Of a DNA stretch of 64,000 nucleotides, positions 7,523 through 16,342 are shown piece by piece. This stretch comes from JBCBWG01 sp038523925. GTDB lineage: Bacteria; Pseudomonadota; Alphaproteobacteria; Rhizobiales; Hyphomicrobiaceae. How positions within the stretch are numbered: position 1 is the stretch's first letter; every line of letters begins with the position of its first letter. The position numbers and the translations under genes were made by a program. The DNA lies in contig JBCBIY010000009.1 of NCBI GenBank assembly GCA_038523925.1, positions 1 through 64,000 of the forward strand, in the 5' to 3' direction. The notes below the pieces were generated by a model. The model was not told the DNA's origin. It did not search any database and saw nothing but the letters and a program-made list of their open reading frames with translations.

Positions 7523-8380
7523 ATGCGATCGATGTTGTTTGTGCCGGGCGATAGCGAACGGAAACTTGCAAAGTCGCTCGGGACCGGGGCTGACGCGCTC
7601 ATACTTGATCTCGAAGATTCCGTCGCGGCGGATCGGCGAGAGGCCGCGCGCGAGATGTCGGCGCGGTTCGTGGCTGAACACGGCGGCAACGCAGACTCAC
7701 CGCGCCTCTGGGTGCGCATCAATCCGGTCCAGTCAGGCCTCGCTGAAGCTGATCTTGCAGCGTTCGCAGTTGGCCCGCCACACGGGATTGTTCTGCCAAA
7801 GCCGCGATCCGGCGCGGACGCGCAAGCCGGCGCGGCGCTGATCGAAACCGCGTTTGGCGCTGATGCCAGCTACGAGATGATTGCGATCGCGACGGAGGCG
7901 CCGATCGCCGTGCTCAATCTCGCGTCGTTTGTCGCGGCGACGCCCAGGCTCATCGGGTTGAGCTGGGGCTCTGAAGACCTGTCGGCTGAACTTGGCGCAG
8001 TAACGAACCGCGATGAGGCCGGCGCGCTGACCTCGCCGTTTCAGTTGGCCCGCGATCTCTGCTTGATGACCGCAGTTGCTGGCGGCATGCAGCCACTCGA
8101 CACCGTCTATGCGGACTTCCGCGACGATGATGGCCTGCGGCGCGAGTGTGCAGCAGCCGCACGCGACGGCTTCACAGGCAAGCTCGCAATCCATCCTGGT
8201 CAGGTCACCATCATTAACGCGGCGTTCACGCCATCTGAGGCGGCGATCGCTGACGCCAGGCGCGTTGTCGACGCATTTGCGAACACGAATACCGGCGTTG
8301 CATCGCTCGATGGCACGATGCTCGACAAGCCGCATCTGATACGCGCCGAACGCCTCCTCGCGCGTGCCGGCAAAACCTAG
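7523..8380 (+). CDS. CoA ester lyase (HpcH/HpaI, CitE-like)
   Basis: A 285-residue TIM-barrel lyase of the CitE/malyl-CoA lyase superfamily. Markers are the opening RSMLFVPGDSERKL, LILDLEDSV with metal-binding and catalytic acids, LWVRINP with the conserved Arg, and LIGLSWGSEDLSAELG with the second metal-binding acid. IHPGQV near the C-terminus is also typical. The usual reaction is reversible cleavage of a malyl-, beta-methylmalyl- or citramalyl-CoA to acetyl- or propionyl-CoA plus a 2-oxo acid. It follows the MaoC gene closely, and its stop codon overlaps that of the convergent flavin reductase gene within a single CTAG. Confidence 0.88.
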   Translation: MRSMLFVPGDSERKLAKSLGTGADALILDLEDSVAADRREAAREMSARFVAEHGGNADSPRLWVRINPVQSGLAEADLAAFAVGPPHGIVLPKPRSGADAQAGAALIETAFGADASYEMIAIATEAPIAVLNLASFVAATPRLIGLSWGSEDLSAELGAVTNRDEAGALTSPFQLARDLCLMTAVAGGMQPLDTVYADFRDDDGLRRECAAAARDGFTGKLAIHPGQVTIINAAFTPSEAAIADARRVVDAFANTNTGVASLDGTMLDKPHLIRAERLLARAGKT

Positions 8381-8985
8381 CCGGGGCGCTTCAGCGTCAT
8401 CGTGTTGGCGGCATTGACGACGGCGTAATCGAGATAGCCGAGCCGCGCGAGCGGGCGCATCGCCGCCGTGTCGACGATGCCGTCGTTGATGAACGCATCA
8501 TCGATGTAGGTGCCGACGACAAACCCAAAAACAATCGTGTAGCCGGGCGCGCCGCCAGCCTCGACGGGCGGCAGATCAAACATCTTCCAGAGCTTGCACT
8601 CGAACGCGACAGGGGCTTCGCGCACCCGCGGCGGCGCAACCTTTTCTGACGGCGCTTTGTGCAGACCCGAGATGTCGAACTCGTCCACGTCGCGGGGGAC
8701 GTGGGCGGACGTCGCGTTCTGCGCGGCAGCCAGCGCCTCGGTCGCCATAGAGCAGACAAACTCACCCGTCTCGGAAATGTTCTGGACGCTATCCTTCCGG
8801 CCGGCTGAGCCGAACACGACGTACTGTGGCCGGTCGCTGATCGCGTTGAAGAAGCTGTACGGCGCGAGGTTGACGTCACCTGCGGAACTGAGGCTCGACA
8901 CCCAACCGATCGGCCGCGGCACGGCGAGCGCCTTGAACGGATCGTGGCGGAGGCCGTGCGTGTTCGCGATCGGATCATAAAACAT
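8377..8985 (-). CDS. Flavin reductase-like FMN-binding split-barrel protein
   Basis: The 202-residue product has the flavin reductase-like fold: ALAVPRPIGWVSSLSSAG, NLAPYSFFNAISDRPQYVVFG, and later LPPVEAGG and VFGFVVGTYIDD. Proteins of this subfamily bind FMN and are often of unknown substrate, larger than classic HpaC. The ATG at 8985 starts the conserved MFYDPIAN; the frame continues upstream without family features. A nitroreductase gene ends 16 bp upstream on the same strand, so the two flavoproteins are probably co-transcribed. Confidence 0.85.
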   Translation of the reverse strand: MFYDPIANTHGLRHDPFKALAVPRPIGWVSSLSSAGDVNLAPYSFFNAISDRPQYVVFGSAGRKDSVQNISETGEFVCSMATEALAAAQNATSAHVPRDVDEFDISGLHKAPSEKVAPPRVREAPVAFECKLWKMFDLPPVEAGGAPGYTIVFGFVVGTYIDDAFINDGIVDTAAMRPLARLGYLDYAVVNAANTMTLKRPG

Positions 8986-9001
8986 GGGACGTGTCCTGAG
9001 G

Positions 9002-9610
9002 TCAGTTGTCTTGCTGCGCGCCGGGCGGGCTCCAGGCGGTGACGATGTCTGAGAGGTCCGGCCGGTCGCGATCAGGCTGATCTTCCGCCGCGGTCCCGAC
9101 GTGCACGAAGCCCGCAATCGCCTCGTGCGCCTCCAGTCCGAGGAGCGCCTTCGCGCCGTCATGCGTGCTCGGCCAATCGGTAACCCATGCGGTGTGATAG
9201 CCAAGCGCATTGGCCGCCAAACAGAGGTTGAACGCGGCGGCACCGGCAGAGAGCACCTGTTCGTGGGCCGGCACGCGATCGGTCAGGCGCGGCGATGATA
9301 CAACAGCCACGACCAACGGTGCGAACCCAAACCGTTCGCGCTCGGTCTGCAGGCGAACGGCACCTGGCGGATCGTCTGGCGGCGCTTCGGCGCGCACGAT
9401 CTCTGCCAGCGCGTCGCCAAGCGCGGACCGCGCATCGCCCGCAATTGTAAGGAACCGCCAGGGCACGATTTTCTTATGGTCCGGCACGCGTGCAGCAGCC
9501 GTCAAAATCGTGCGCAGTTCGTCGGCAGACGGGCCCGGCGCCGCCAGCATCTTCGGCCGCGACGACCGGCGGTTCAGCAGGAATGCGAGGACGTCCGGAG
9601 CAGGTGTCAT
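9002..9610 (-). CDS. Nitroreductase family protein (YdjA-like)
   Basis: A 202-residue FMN-dependent oxidoreductase of the nitroreductase fold. The opening LLNRRSSRPK, with Arg-Arg-Ser binding FMN phosphate, the RVPDHKKIVPWRFLTI segment and the C-terminal YHTAWVTDW are close to the short YdjA type rather than NfsA/NfsB. AAAFNLCLAANALGY forms the dimer helix. The ATG at 9610 is chosen as it precedes the first conserved helix; an upstream extension is possible. It lies divergent from the VWA gene pair and upstream of the flavin reductase-like gene. Confidence 0.85.
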   Translation of the reverse strand: MTPAPDVLAFLLNRRSSRPKMLAAPGPSADELRTILTAAARVPDHKKIVPWRFLTIAGDARSALGDALAEIVRAEAPPDDPPGAVRLQTERERFGFAPLVVAVVSSPRLTDRVPAHEQVLSAGAAAFNLCLAANALGYHTAWVTDWPSTHDGAKALLGLEAHEAIAGFVHVGTAAEDQPDRDRPDLSDIVTAWSPPGAQQDN

Positions 9611-9722
9611 TGCGATCACATCTGCCGCAAAACGACCGCCGTCAAGGGTCAGGATCGATCCGCGCCGGCGCTTGACCCGGGTTTGACTTGACACCGCCAT
9701 CGGACGATTGCGACCTCGACCC

Positions 9723-11765
9723 ATGACCTTTGCGAAGCGAATCTCTCGAGCAACGCGACTGGCGACCGCGGCGGGCTGTGTTGCAATGGCAGCGTATGCC
9801 TCAGCGATACCTGCCGCCGCCCAGCAGGGGCCGAGCCTCGCAGTGGTGTTCGACGGGTCCGGCTCGATGTGGGGCAAAACGACGGGCCGCAACGGCGTGA
9901 AGTACCAGGTCGCCCGTGACGGGCTGCTTGAAGGCCTAGCAAAGGCCGGACAACCGGCGCAGCTTGGCGTGTTCGGCTTCGGATACCGCCGCCGCGCGGC
10001 CTGCAATCGCATCGAGACGATCAGCCCGCTCGCCGCGCCTGATCTCACCGACCTCAAATCCCGGCTCGACCGCTTCAATCCGCAGGGCCGCGGGCCCATT
10101 GCAGAGGCCATGCGCGTGGCCGGTGAAGCGATCAAGGCGGCGCCAGCACCGCGGCGCATGATCGTCATCCACGACGGCCCCGACAATTGCCGCGCCGACC
10201 CTTGCGCAACGGCTGCGGAGCTGCGCCGCGATATGCCGGACCTTGTCATTCACGCAATGACGCTCGTCGAAGCCGGCGCGCCATCCGTCTATTCCTGTTT
10301 CGCCGATCAGACGGGCGGGCGCGTCATCCAGCTCCTCGACCGCGACCAGATCGGCCCGAGCCTCGTCCAACTGACGGCATTAGCGCTCGGCGGCGCTGCA
10401 CCGCGTCTCGCAGGCAGCGCGGACGCCGGCAAGAAGCCGGGCACTGAGACGGCTGCGGCAGCGCCAGGTGCACTTGCCACAAGCCAAACGCTGCCGTCGG
10501 GGATTACCGATCGCGAGGGGCCGGAGAGCATCGTGCTCGCTGCCAACCTCGCCAAGGCGGGCCCGCTTATCAGCGCGCCGATCCGATGGACCATCAAACG
10601 AGAGGGTGGCCGCGACGCGCCCAAGAGCGTTGTCTCGAGCGGTGTCGCCACGGTGTCTTTGGCACCCGGCAGTTACACCGTTACCGGCGCAGCAGGGCTC
10701 GTAACCGTCTCGGAAAAGGTCGAGGTCAAGTCCGGTCGGCAGACGATCTTCGCTGCAAACCTCAAGGCAGGCGCCATCGATTTCCAAACGACGCTTGCCA
10801 CGTCGCGGAGCGCGATTGCCGGGACGACGTTGACGCTGCGCGCCGTGGACGGCGACGGCAAACCAACCGAGCCACCCATCTACGTCGGCCTCGTGGACGA
10901 CCCCGTCATGATGCTGCCAGCGGCGACATACTTCGCAACGGCGACCCGCGGCAGCCTTGCAGAGACCATCAGATTAGATGTGGCGGCCGGTGCGAACCAG
11001 GTCGTCGCATTCGAGCTGCCGGGCGCGGAACTTATGGTTGCGCTCGCGTCGGCCCGCAACGAACCCGTCCTCATCCGCGTTCTTGAGCGGCGCGGCGACA
11101 CCGCTGAGACAGCGACCTTCGATGAGGTGGCGCGGACGACGGCAACAACGCCGAGCTTCCAACTGCCCGACGGGGTCTACCGGTTGATCGCGCGCCAGGG
11201 TGACGCCGAAGTCGCCCGCGACGTCACACTCGCACGCGGCGAAACCCGCACTGTTTCGCTGTCGCTGCGCACCGGCGTCGCGCAGCTCTCAACCGACTTT
11301 GGCGGCGCTGGAAGTCCCGACAGCGTGGCGGGCATCAGCTACCGGGTCTGGCGGGAAAACGAAGCGCAGGACACCGCCCGTATTCTGTTCGGCGCGCGCC
11401 ACGAGTTGCGGTTGCCGCCCGGGCGCTACGTTGTCCAAAGCCGCGTCGCCGAGCCTCAGTCGCGTGCGACCGTCACGATGGTGATCGCACCGGACCAGAC
11501 GACGAACGCGGTCGTCACGCACGGCGTCGGCCGGCTCAACTTGCGTTTGCGCAGCAGTGCCGCGAGCCGCGGCGCGACGTTCTGGGAAGTGCTGAACGAA
11601 AACGGCCGCCGGGTCTGGCGCGGCAATGGCCTTGAGACGGTCGCACTCGTGCCGCCAGGCCGGTACACCGTGCGCGCCTGGCCGGTGGGCGGAGACGCGA
11701 TCGCGGGGACAGCGGACGTTGCAACAGGCGGCGTGACGACAACCACGCTGGATGCACGCCAATGA
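9723..11765 (+). CDS. Secreted VWA-domain protein with repeated beta modules
   Basis: The 680-residue product has a signal peptide (cleavage likely after AIPAAA, about residue 33) and a von Willebrand factor A domain (about 38-220). The metal-ion site DGSGS lies at 44-48, and HDGPDNCRADPC carries the two-cysteine DPC motif common in secreted bacterial VWA proteins. The rest consists of beta-rich repeats, each closing on a Gly/Ala-x-Tyr turn: APGSYTVTGAAG, LPAATYFATATRG, LPDGVYRLIARQG, LPPGRYVVQSRVA, VPPGRYTVRAWPVG. The ATG at 9723 is used; 9708 is TTG. It overlaps the next gene by ATGA, so the two are translationally coupled. Role unknown; periplasmic or surface scaffold is my inference. Confidence 0.85.
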   Translation: MTFAKRISRATRLATAAGCVAMAAYASAIPAAAQQGPSLAVVFDGSGSMWGKTTGRNGVKYQVARDGLLEGLAKAGQPAQLGVFGFGYRRRAACNRIETISPLAAPDLTDLKSRLDRFNPQGRGPIAEAMRVAGEAIKAAPAPRRMIVIHDGPDNCRADPCATAAELRRDMPDLVIHAMTLVEAGAPSVYSCFADQTGGRVIQLLDRDQIGPSLVQLTALALGGAAPRLAGSADAGKKPGTETAAAAPGALATSQTLPSGITDREGPESIVLAANLAKAGPLISAPIRWTIKREGGRDAPKSVVSSGVATVSLAPGSYTVTGAAGLVTVSEKVEVKSGRQTIFAANLKAGAIDFQTTLATSRSAIAGTTLTLRAVDGDGKPTEPPIYVGLVDDPVMMLPAATYFATATRGSLAETIRLDVAAGANQVVAFELPGAELMVALASARNEPVLIRVLERRGDTAETATFDEVARTTATTPSFQLPDGVYRLIARQGDAEVARDVTLARGETRTVSLSLRTGVAQLSTDFGGAGSPDSVAGISYRVWRENEAQDTARILFGARHELRLPPGRYVVQSRVAEPQSRATVTMVIAPDQTTNAVVTHGVGRLNLRLRSSAASRGATFWEVLNENGRRVWRGNGLETVALVPPGRYTVRAWPVGGDAIAGTADVATGGVTTTTLDARQ

Positions 11766-12742
11766 CGCGCAACCGCATCATCGCCGGAGCCGCAGCCGCA
11801 CTCTGCATCGCGATCGCCGTGCCGCTCGCTCACGCACAGGACATCGAAATCCGCGGGCCGATCGAGGATGTTCCGGAGCTCAAGGACCGCAGTGGCGGCG
11901 GCGGCCAGAAGCCTGATTTCAACACGACAATCGTCCCCCGCTCAGACCGCGCGAAGCAAGCCGACCAAGAGATGCCGGCCGACAGCGGCACACTGATGCT
12001 TGAAGCGGCGTTGACCAGCGATGGCCAGACCATCGATAACGGTCTCACCTGGCGGATCTTTCAGCGCGGCATCGGGCTCAACGCCGCGCCGCGTCTGTTG
12101 CAAACCGTGAAGCAAGCCGACCCGCGCTTGCAGCTTGCGCCAGGCACATACTTCGTCAACGCAGCTTACGGTCAGGCAAACCTCACGCGCCGCGTGGTTG
12201 TGCTCGCAAACGGCCGGTTGCTCGAGAGGTTTGTGCTGAACGCAGGCGGGTTGCGGGCTGATGTGATGATCGGCGAGGTGGCGCCGCCGCCGCAGTCGGT
12301 GCGCCTCAAAATCTTTTCCGATGAGAGCGATCAGTCGGGTCAGCGCAAGCTCGTCATCAACAATTTGAGGCCCGGTGTGGTCGCGCGGTTAAATGCCGGC
12401 ATCTACTTTCTCGAGTCCCGCGTCGGCCGGGCGAATGCCGTTGTCCGGTCGCAAGTGTCCGTCGAGGCGGGCAAGCTAACCGTCGCGAAAGTCAGCCATC
12501 AGGCCGCGACGATCACGTTCAAACTCGTCACCAAGGCGGGCGGCGAGGCCATCGCCGGCACGCGCTGGACGATCATTGCCGACAGCGGCGACGTCATCCG
12601 CGAAAGCGTCGGCGCCCTGCCGCGGCACGTGCTCGCGCCCGGTACCTACACCGTGAGCGCGATTTCAGGCGGGCAAAGCTACCGCCGCAGCTTCCGCGTC
12701 CAGAGTGGTCGGAACGCGGACGTCGAAGTGCTGCAGCGCTGA
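11762..12742 (+). CDS. Secreted protein with the same beta modules, coupled to the VWA gene
   Basis: A 326-residue product with a clear signal peptide (MTRNRIIAGAAAALCIAIAV, cut near AHA-QD). It has no VWA domain. The body shows the same kind of beta repeat as its upstream partner: LAPGTYFVNAAYG, LNAGIYFLESRVG and LAPGTYTVSAISG each end a module that begins with a W- or K-containing strand. The start codon overlaps the stop of the VWA gene, which points to fixed stoichiometry and a joint function. The gene ends four bases before the convergent amidohydrolase gene. No named family recognised. Confidence 0.8.
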   Translation: MTRNRIIAGAAAALCIAIAVPLAHAQDIEIRGPIEDVPELKDRSGGGGQKPDFNTTIVPRSDRAKQADQEMPADSGTLMLEAALTSDGQTIDNGLTWRIFQRGIGLNAAPRLLQTVKQADPRLQLAPGTYFVNAAYGQANLTRRVVVLANGRLLERFVLNAGGLRADVMIGEVAPPPQSVRLKIFSDESDQSGQRKLVINNLRPGVVARLNAGIYFLESRVGRANAVVRSQVSVEAGKLTVAKVSHQAATITFKLVTKAGGEAIAGTRWTIIADSGDVIRESVGALPRHVLAPGTYTVSAISGGQSYRRSFRVQSGRNADVEVLQR

Positions 12743-12746
12743 CGCT

Positions 12747-13913
12747 TCAAGCCGGCATGCCGGTCTCAACAAGGCGCGCCCAGAACGACACGCCTGACGG
12801 AATCGCATCGTCGTTGAAGTCATAGGCTGGATGGTGGACCGAGGCGCTATCGCCGTTGCCGACGAACACGAACGCACCCGGTCGCGCTTCGAGCATGAAC
12901 GAAAAGTCTTCGCCACCCATAACGGGCACCACGTCATCATCGACCTTGCCAGCGCCAACAACCTCGCGCGCGACGTCGGTCGCGAATGCGGCCTGCGCGG
13001 CGTGGTTGGACGTCACGGGGTAGTCGCGGCGGTACTCGACATCGACAGTGGCACCGAACGCCGTGGCCGTCCCCTCGACGACTTCGACAACGCGCTTTTC
13101 AAGCAAGTCGCGCACCTCCGGCAGCAGCGACCGCGCTGTGCCTTCAAGGTAGGCGGTGTTCGGGATGACATTGCCGGCGTTACCGGCTCGGAACGTGCAG
13201 ATCGAGACGACGCCGGACTGCAGTGGATCGACGTTGCGCGACGCAATCGACTGCAGCGCCGTGACGATGTGCGAGGCGACGAGCACGGTGTCGACGGTGA
13301 GATGCGGCTTGGCTGCGTGACCGCCCTTGCCCATGAGGTTGATGATGATCCAGTCGGACGCTGCCAGCATCGGCCCGGGGCGCAGCGCAAATTCACCGAC
13401 CGGCAGGCCCGGCGCATTGTGCATGCCGTAGACCTCGTCAATGCCCCAGCGCTCCATCAGGCCGTCTTCGACCATGGCCTTGCCACCGGCCCCGCCCTCT
13501 TCGGCCGGCTGGAAGATGACGACGACGCTGCCGTCAAAGTTGCGCGTCTCGCAGAGGTAGCGCGCGGCACCAAGCAGCATGGCCGTGTGCCCATCATGGC
13601 CACAGGCGTGCATTAGGCCCTTCGTCTTCGACGCGTGCGCAACGCCCGTCTCTTCGTCAATCGGCAACGCGTCCATATCGGCGCGCAGGCCAATGACCTT
13701 GCCCGAGCTGCGCTTGCGCCCGTGAATGACGCCAACAACGCCGGTACGGCCGATGCCGCGGACGACTTCATCGCAACCGAACGCCTCAAGCTTCTCGGCA
13801 ACGATGCCGGCTGTCCGGTGCACCTCGTAGAGCAACTCAGGATGCGCGTGAAAATCGCGGCGCCAGGCGGTGATGTCTGGGGCCATGTCGACGATGCTGT
13901 TGAGGACGGGCAT
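12747..13913 (-). CDS. M20 family amidohydrolase (hippurate hydrolase-like)
   Basis: A 388-residue zinc or manganese amidohydrolase of the M20D/aminoacylase group. Metal ligands are visible in MHACGHDGH and in FQPAEEGGAGG, with IGLRADMDALPI before them and VMGGEDFSFM near the C-terminus. GKGGHAAKPHLTVD is the dimerisation-domain motif. Members hydrolyse N-acyl amino acids, indole-acetyl amino acids or hippurate; the substrate cannot be fixed from sequence. The gene is leftward and stands alone between the secreted pair and the two-component genes. Confidence 0.9.
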   Translation of the reverse strand: MPVLNSIVDMAPDITAWRRDFHAHPELLYEVHRTAGIVAEKLEAFGCDEVVRGIGRTGVVGVIHGRKRSSGKVIGLRADMDALPIDEETGVAHASKTKGLMHACGHDGHTAMLLGAARYLCETRNFDGSVVVIFQPAEEGGAGGKAMVEDGLMERWGIDEVYGMHNAPGLPVGEFALRPGPMLAASDWIIINLMGKGGHAAKPHLTVDTVLVASHIVTALQSIASRNVDPLQSGVVSICTFRAGNAGNVIPNTAYLEGTARSLLPEVRDLLEKRVVEVVEGTATAFGATVDVEYRRDYPVTSNHAAQAAFATDVAREVVGAGKVDDDVVPVMGGEDFSFMLEARPGAFVFVGNGDSASVHHPAYDFNDDAIPSGVSFWARLVETGMPA

Positions 13914-13962
13914 GAACTCTCCGGAAGGATTGACGCGAAGTCGTGTTCTGTCCCGGCAGTTC

Positions 13963-14622
13963 TCAGGCTCCAGTCGTGCGCGTCAAGCCATGTTGAATGA
14001 CATACCGCGTGAGGCCGGCCGTCGTCGAAATGGCAAGCTTCCGCTTCAGGTTCTTGCGGTGCGTCTCCACCGTCCGCACGGAGATGGTGAGGAGTTGTGC
14101 AACTTCCTTGTTGCTCTTGCCCTCTGCCAACAGCACCAGCACATCTTGTTCGCGGCTGCTCAGATTTACGGCAGCATCATCCGCGCACGGGCGCGCGACC
14201 AACCGGTCTGAAGCGCCCGAGGACAGATACGTCCCGCCGCTATGAACCGCCACGATCGCCGTTGCGATCTCGCGCGCGGGCACATCTTTCAAGACGTATC
14301 CGCTTGCCCCGTTGGCCAGTGCAGACGAGATGTACTCGGCCGTGTCGTGCATGCTGACCATGAGGACGCGGGTGCGGGGATGCTCGCTGGTGATGCGGGC
14401 CGCAGCTTCAAGCCCGGTCATGTTGGGCATGTTGATGTCGAGCAGGACCACATCGGGGCGATGCTCCGCGATGGCGTCCAGCGCTTCGGCCGCACTGGTG
14501 ACAGCTGCGACGATGTCGAGATCGTCATAGGCTTCGAGACAGGACTTCAGGCCATCGAGCACCATGCGGTGGTCGTCGGTCAGGACAATGCGGATCGGAC
14601 CCGCGACGTCATCCCCGTTCAT
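13963..14622 (-). CDS. LuxR/NarL-type response regulator
   Basis: A 219-residue two-domain regulator. The receiver domain has the acidic pair in IVLTDDHRMV, phospho-acceptor Asp in VVLLDINMPNMTG and the conserved Lys in YVLKDVPA. The C-terminal LuxR-type helix-turn-helix is LSSREQDVLVLLAEGKSNKE through ISVRTVETHRKNLKRKL. Its start overlaps the stop of the kinase gene (ATGA), so the two are coupled. The pair lies divergent from the TRAP transporter operon and most likely controls it in response to the transported acid or a related ligand; that is inference from position. Confidence 0.93.
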   Translation of the reverse strand: MNGDDVAGPIRIVLTDDHRMVLDGLKSCLEAYDDLDIVAAVTSAAEALDAIAEHRPDVVLLDINMPNMTGLEAAARITSEHPRTRVLMVSMHDTAEYISSALANGASGYVLKDVPAREIATAIVAVHSGGTYLSSGASDRLVARPCADDAAVNLSSREQDVLVLLAEGKSNKEVAQLLTISVRTVETHRKNLKRKLAISTTAGLTRYVIQHGLTRTTGA

Positions 14623-16061
14623 TGAGACACCTCGTCGGCGGCGGCCGGCGCGCGCGGGGCGGCGGTCTGCGGCGTGGCGATGTCGATCGGCATTTGCGCT
14701 CCAAGGCGCGTGCCCGATGCGCTTGTCTGGACGATGAGCGTTCCGCCAAAGGGCTCAAGCCGCTCTTCCATGTTTCTGAGACCAAGCCCGCCGCGGTCAG
14801 CACGCTTGGCAGACCGCGCGGCACTGCCCGCATGACCGACACCATCATCGCCGACCCACAGCGTGATCGCATCATTGCTACGCTCAAGCGAGACCTCGAC
14901 GCCACCGGCGCCGGCATGCCGCTCGACGTTTGCCAGTGCTTCCTGAGCAATCCGGTAGAGCGTTGTCTCGGCGTCCTGCGGCATCCGTCGCGGCAATCGC
15001 GCCAGATGGCATGTGGTGGCAATCCCCGTGCGCGCAGAAAAATCCGCAACGAGCTGCCGCAACGCTTCACGCAGACCAAGATCATCCAGCACGCCCGGCC
15101 GCAAACCCTGCGAGACGCGCCGCACCTCGCGAATGGCGGTATCGAGATTGCTCTCGGCTTTGGCCAGGTCGTCATGGATAACTTGCGGCACCGTCGCCGA
15201 CGGCTTCGAGCCGACAAGCTGCGCCCGTTCGAGCGCGAATTTTACGGCGACGAGGATCTGGCTGATCCCATCGTGGAGTTCGCGCGAGATGCGTCCGCGC
15301 TCGTCTTCCTGCGCGCGCACGATGCGCGTCGTGAGTTGCCGGAGCCGCGCATTGGCAAGTTGGCTCTCGCGCCAGTTGATCGCGACGCCGGTTGCGAAAA
15401 CGGCAAAGAGCGCAAGCAGCGCAATTCCGAGGATTGAAACAAACGTCTCGTCGATGCGCGTGCGCCGTTCCGCCTGCGAGGAGGCAACGCGGGCTGCGAT
15501 GTCGTCGACGTAGATGCCGGTGCCCAGCATCCAGCCCCAGCGGTCGAGGCCGACCGCATAGCCGATCTTCTCGCCTTGCTTGCCGGTCGAGGGTTGCTCC
15601 CACGTGTAATAGAAATAGCCGCCGCCTGACTTCGCCTGCGCGATAAGCCCCGCGATGACTTTCCGGCCCTGCGGATCAGTCAGGCCAATGTAGTCATTGC
15701 CAACGCGCCAGGGCTGTTTGGGGTGGACGAGATTTCGCCCCTCGTAGTCGTAGACAAAGAAGTACCCGTCTTCGCCGTACGTCAGCCGGTTGAGCACGCG
15801 CTTGACGAGCGCTTTGGCCGCCTGCTCGCTTTCCGGCGTTTCGGGCACGCCGGCGTTGTAGATGTGATCAATCGAAGTGAGCGCCAGCGAAACGTAGTTC
15901 AGGAGTTCGGCCTTCTTGGCCGTGACCATTGCTTCCTTGAAGGCTGCGATCTCCTGCGCGGATAACTCCGCAGACTGCCGATTGACCAGATACGTGATGG
16001 CGCCGATCGCGAGCAGCAGCGGCAGCGTCGCGAGCAGCAGGACTTTGATGCGGAGGTTCAA
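14619..16061 (-). CDS. Cache-domain sensor histidine kinase (NarX/CitA-like HisKA_3)
   Basis: The 480-residue protein has a first membrane segment at the very N-terminus (VLLLATLPLLLAIGAITYLV), then a periplasmic single Cache domain: DGYFFVYDYEGRNLVHP, GKVIAGL-type core and DRWGWMLGTGIYVDD. A second segment (FVSILGIALLALFAVFATGV) precedes the kinase core. The phosphorylated His is in RISRELHDGISQ, typical of HisKA_3, and the ATPase part has LYRIAQEALANVERHA and LGLRNMEERL. No ATG exists at a fitting place. TTG at 16061 starts next to the membrane segment; TTG at 16121 is an alternative. It is coupled to the LuxR regulator downstream and divergent from the TRAP genes. Confidence 0.88.
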   Translation of the reverse strand: MNLRIKVLLLATLPLLLAIGAITYLVNRQSAELSAQEIAAFKEAMVTAKKAELLNYVSLALTSIDHIYNAGVPETPESEQAAKALVKRVLNRLTYGEDGYFFVYDYEGRNLVHPKQPWRVGNDYIGLTDPQGRKVIAGLIAQAKSGGGYFYYTWEQPSTGKQGEKIGYAVGLDRWGWMLGTGIYVDDIAARVASSQAERRTRIDETFVSILGIALLALFAVFATGVAINWRESQLANARLRQLTTRIVRAQEDERGRISRELHDGISQILVAVKFALERAQLVGSKPSATVPQVIHDDLAKAESNLDTAIREVRRVSQGLRPGVLDDLGLREALRQLVADFSARTGIATTCHLARLPRRMPQDAETTLYRIAQEALANVERHAGAGGVEVSLERSNDAITLWVGDDGVGHAGSAARSAKRADRGGLGLRNMEERLEPFGGTLIVQTSASGTRLGAQMPIDIATPQTAAPRAPAAADEVSQ

Positions 16062-16342
16062 GCGCGGTCTCGCTTCAAGCGGGCGGCGGCGGCAAACGGG
16101 CGGAGCGCACGGCCTACCCAATACTACGGATGAATACCCACTAACCCGACCTTATCCTCGCCCCGCCGACTAGGCTACAAGTCGGCAGCGGCTCGCGAGC
16201 AATAAGAATAACGAGAGCTGCTGCTGGGGAGCAAACGCGTTTTTCCGGCTCTGGTGCTGAGCGCGCATACCGCATGCGCAAACGACCGGCGGCCCTTTGG
16301 CTTGCTTCCGACAGACGCAACCAACTGAGGAGGTGGCCCTTC

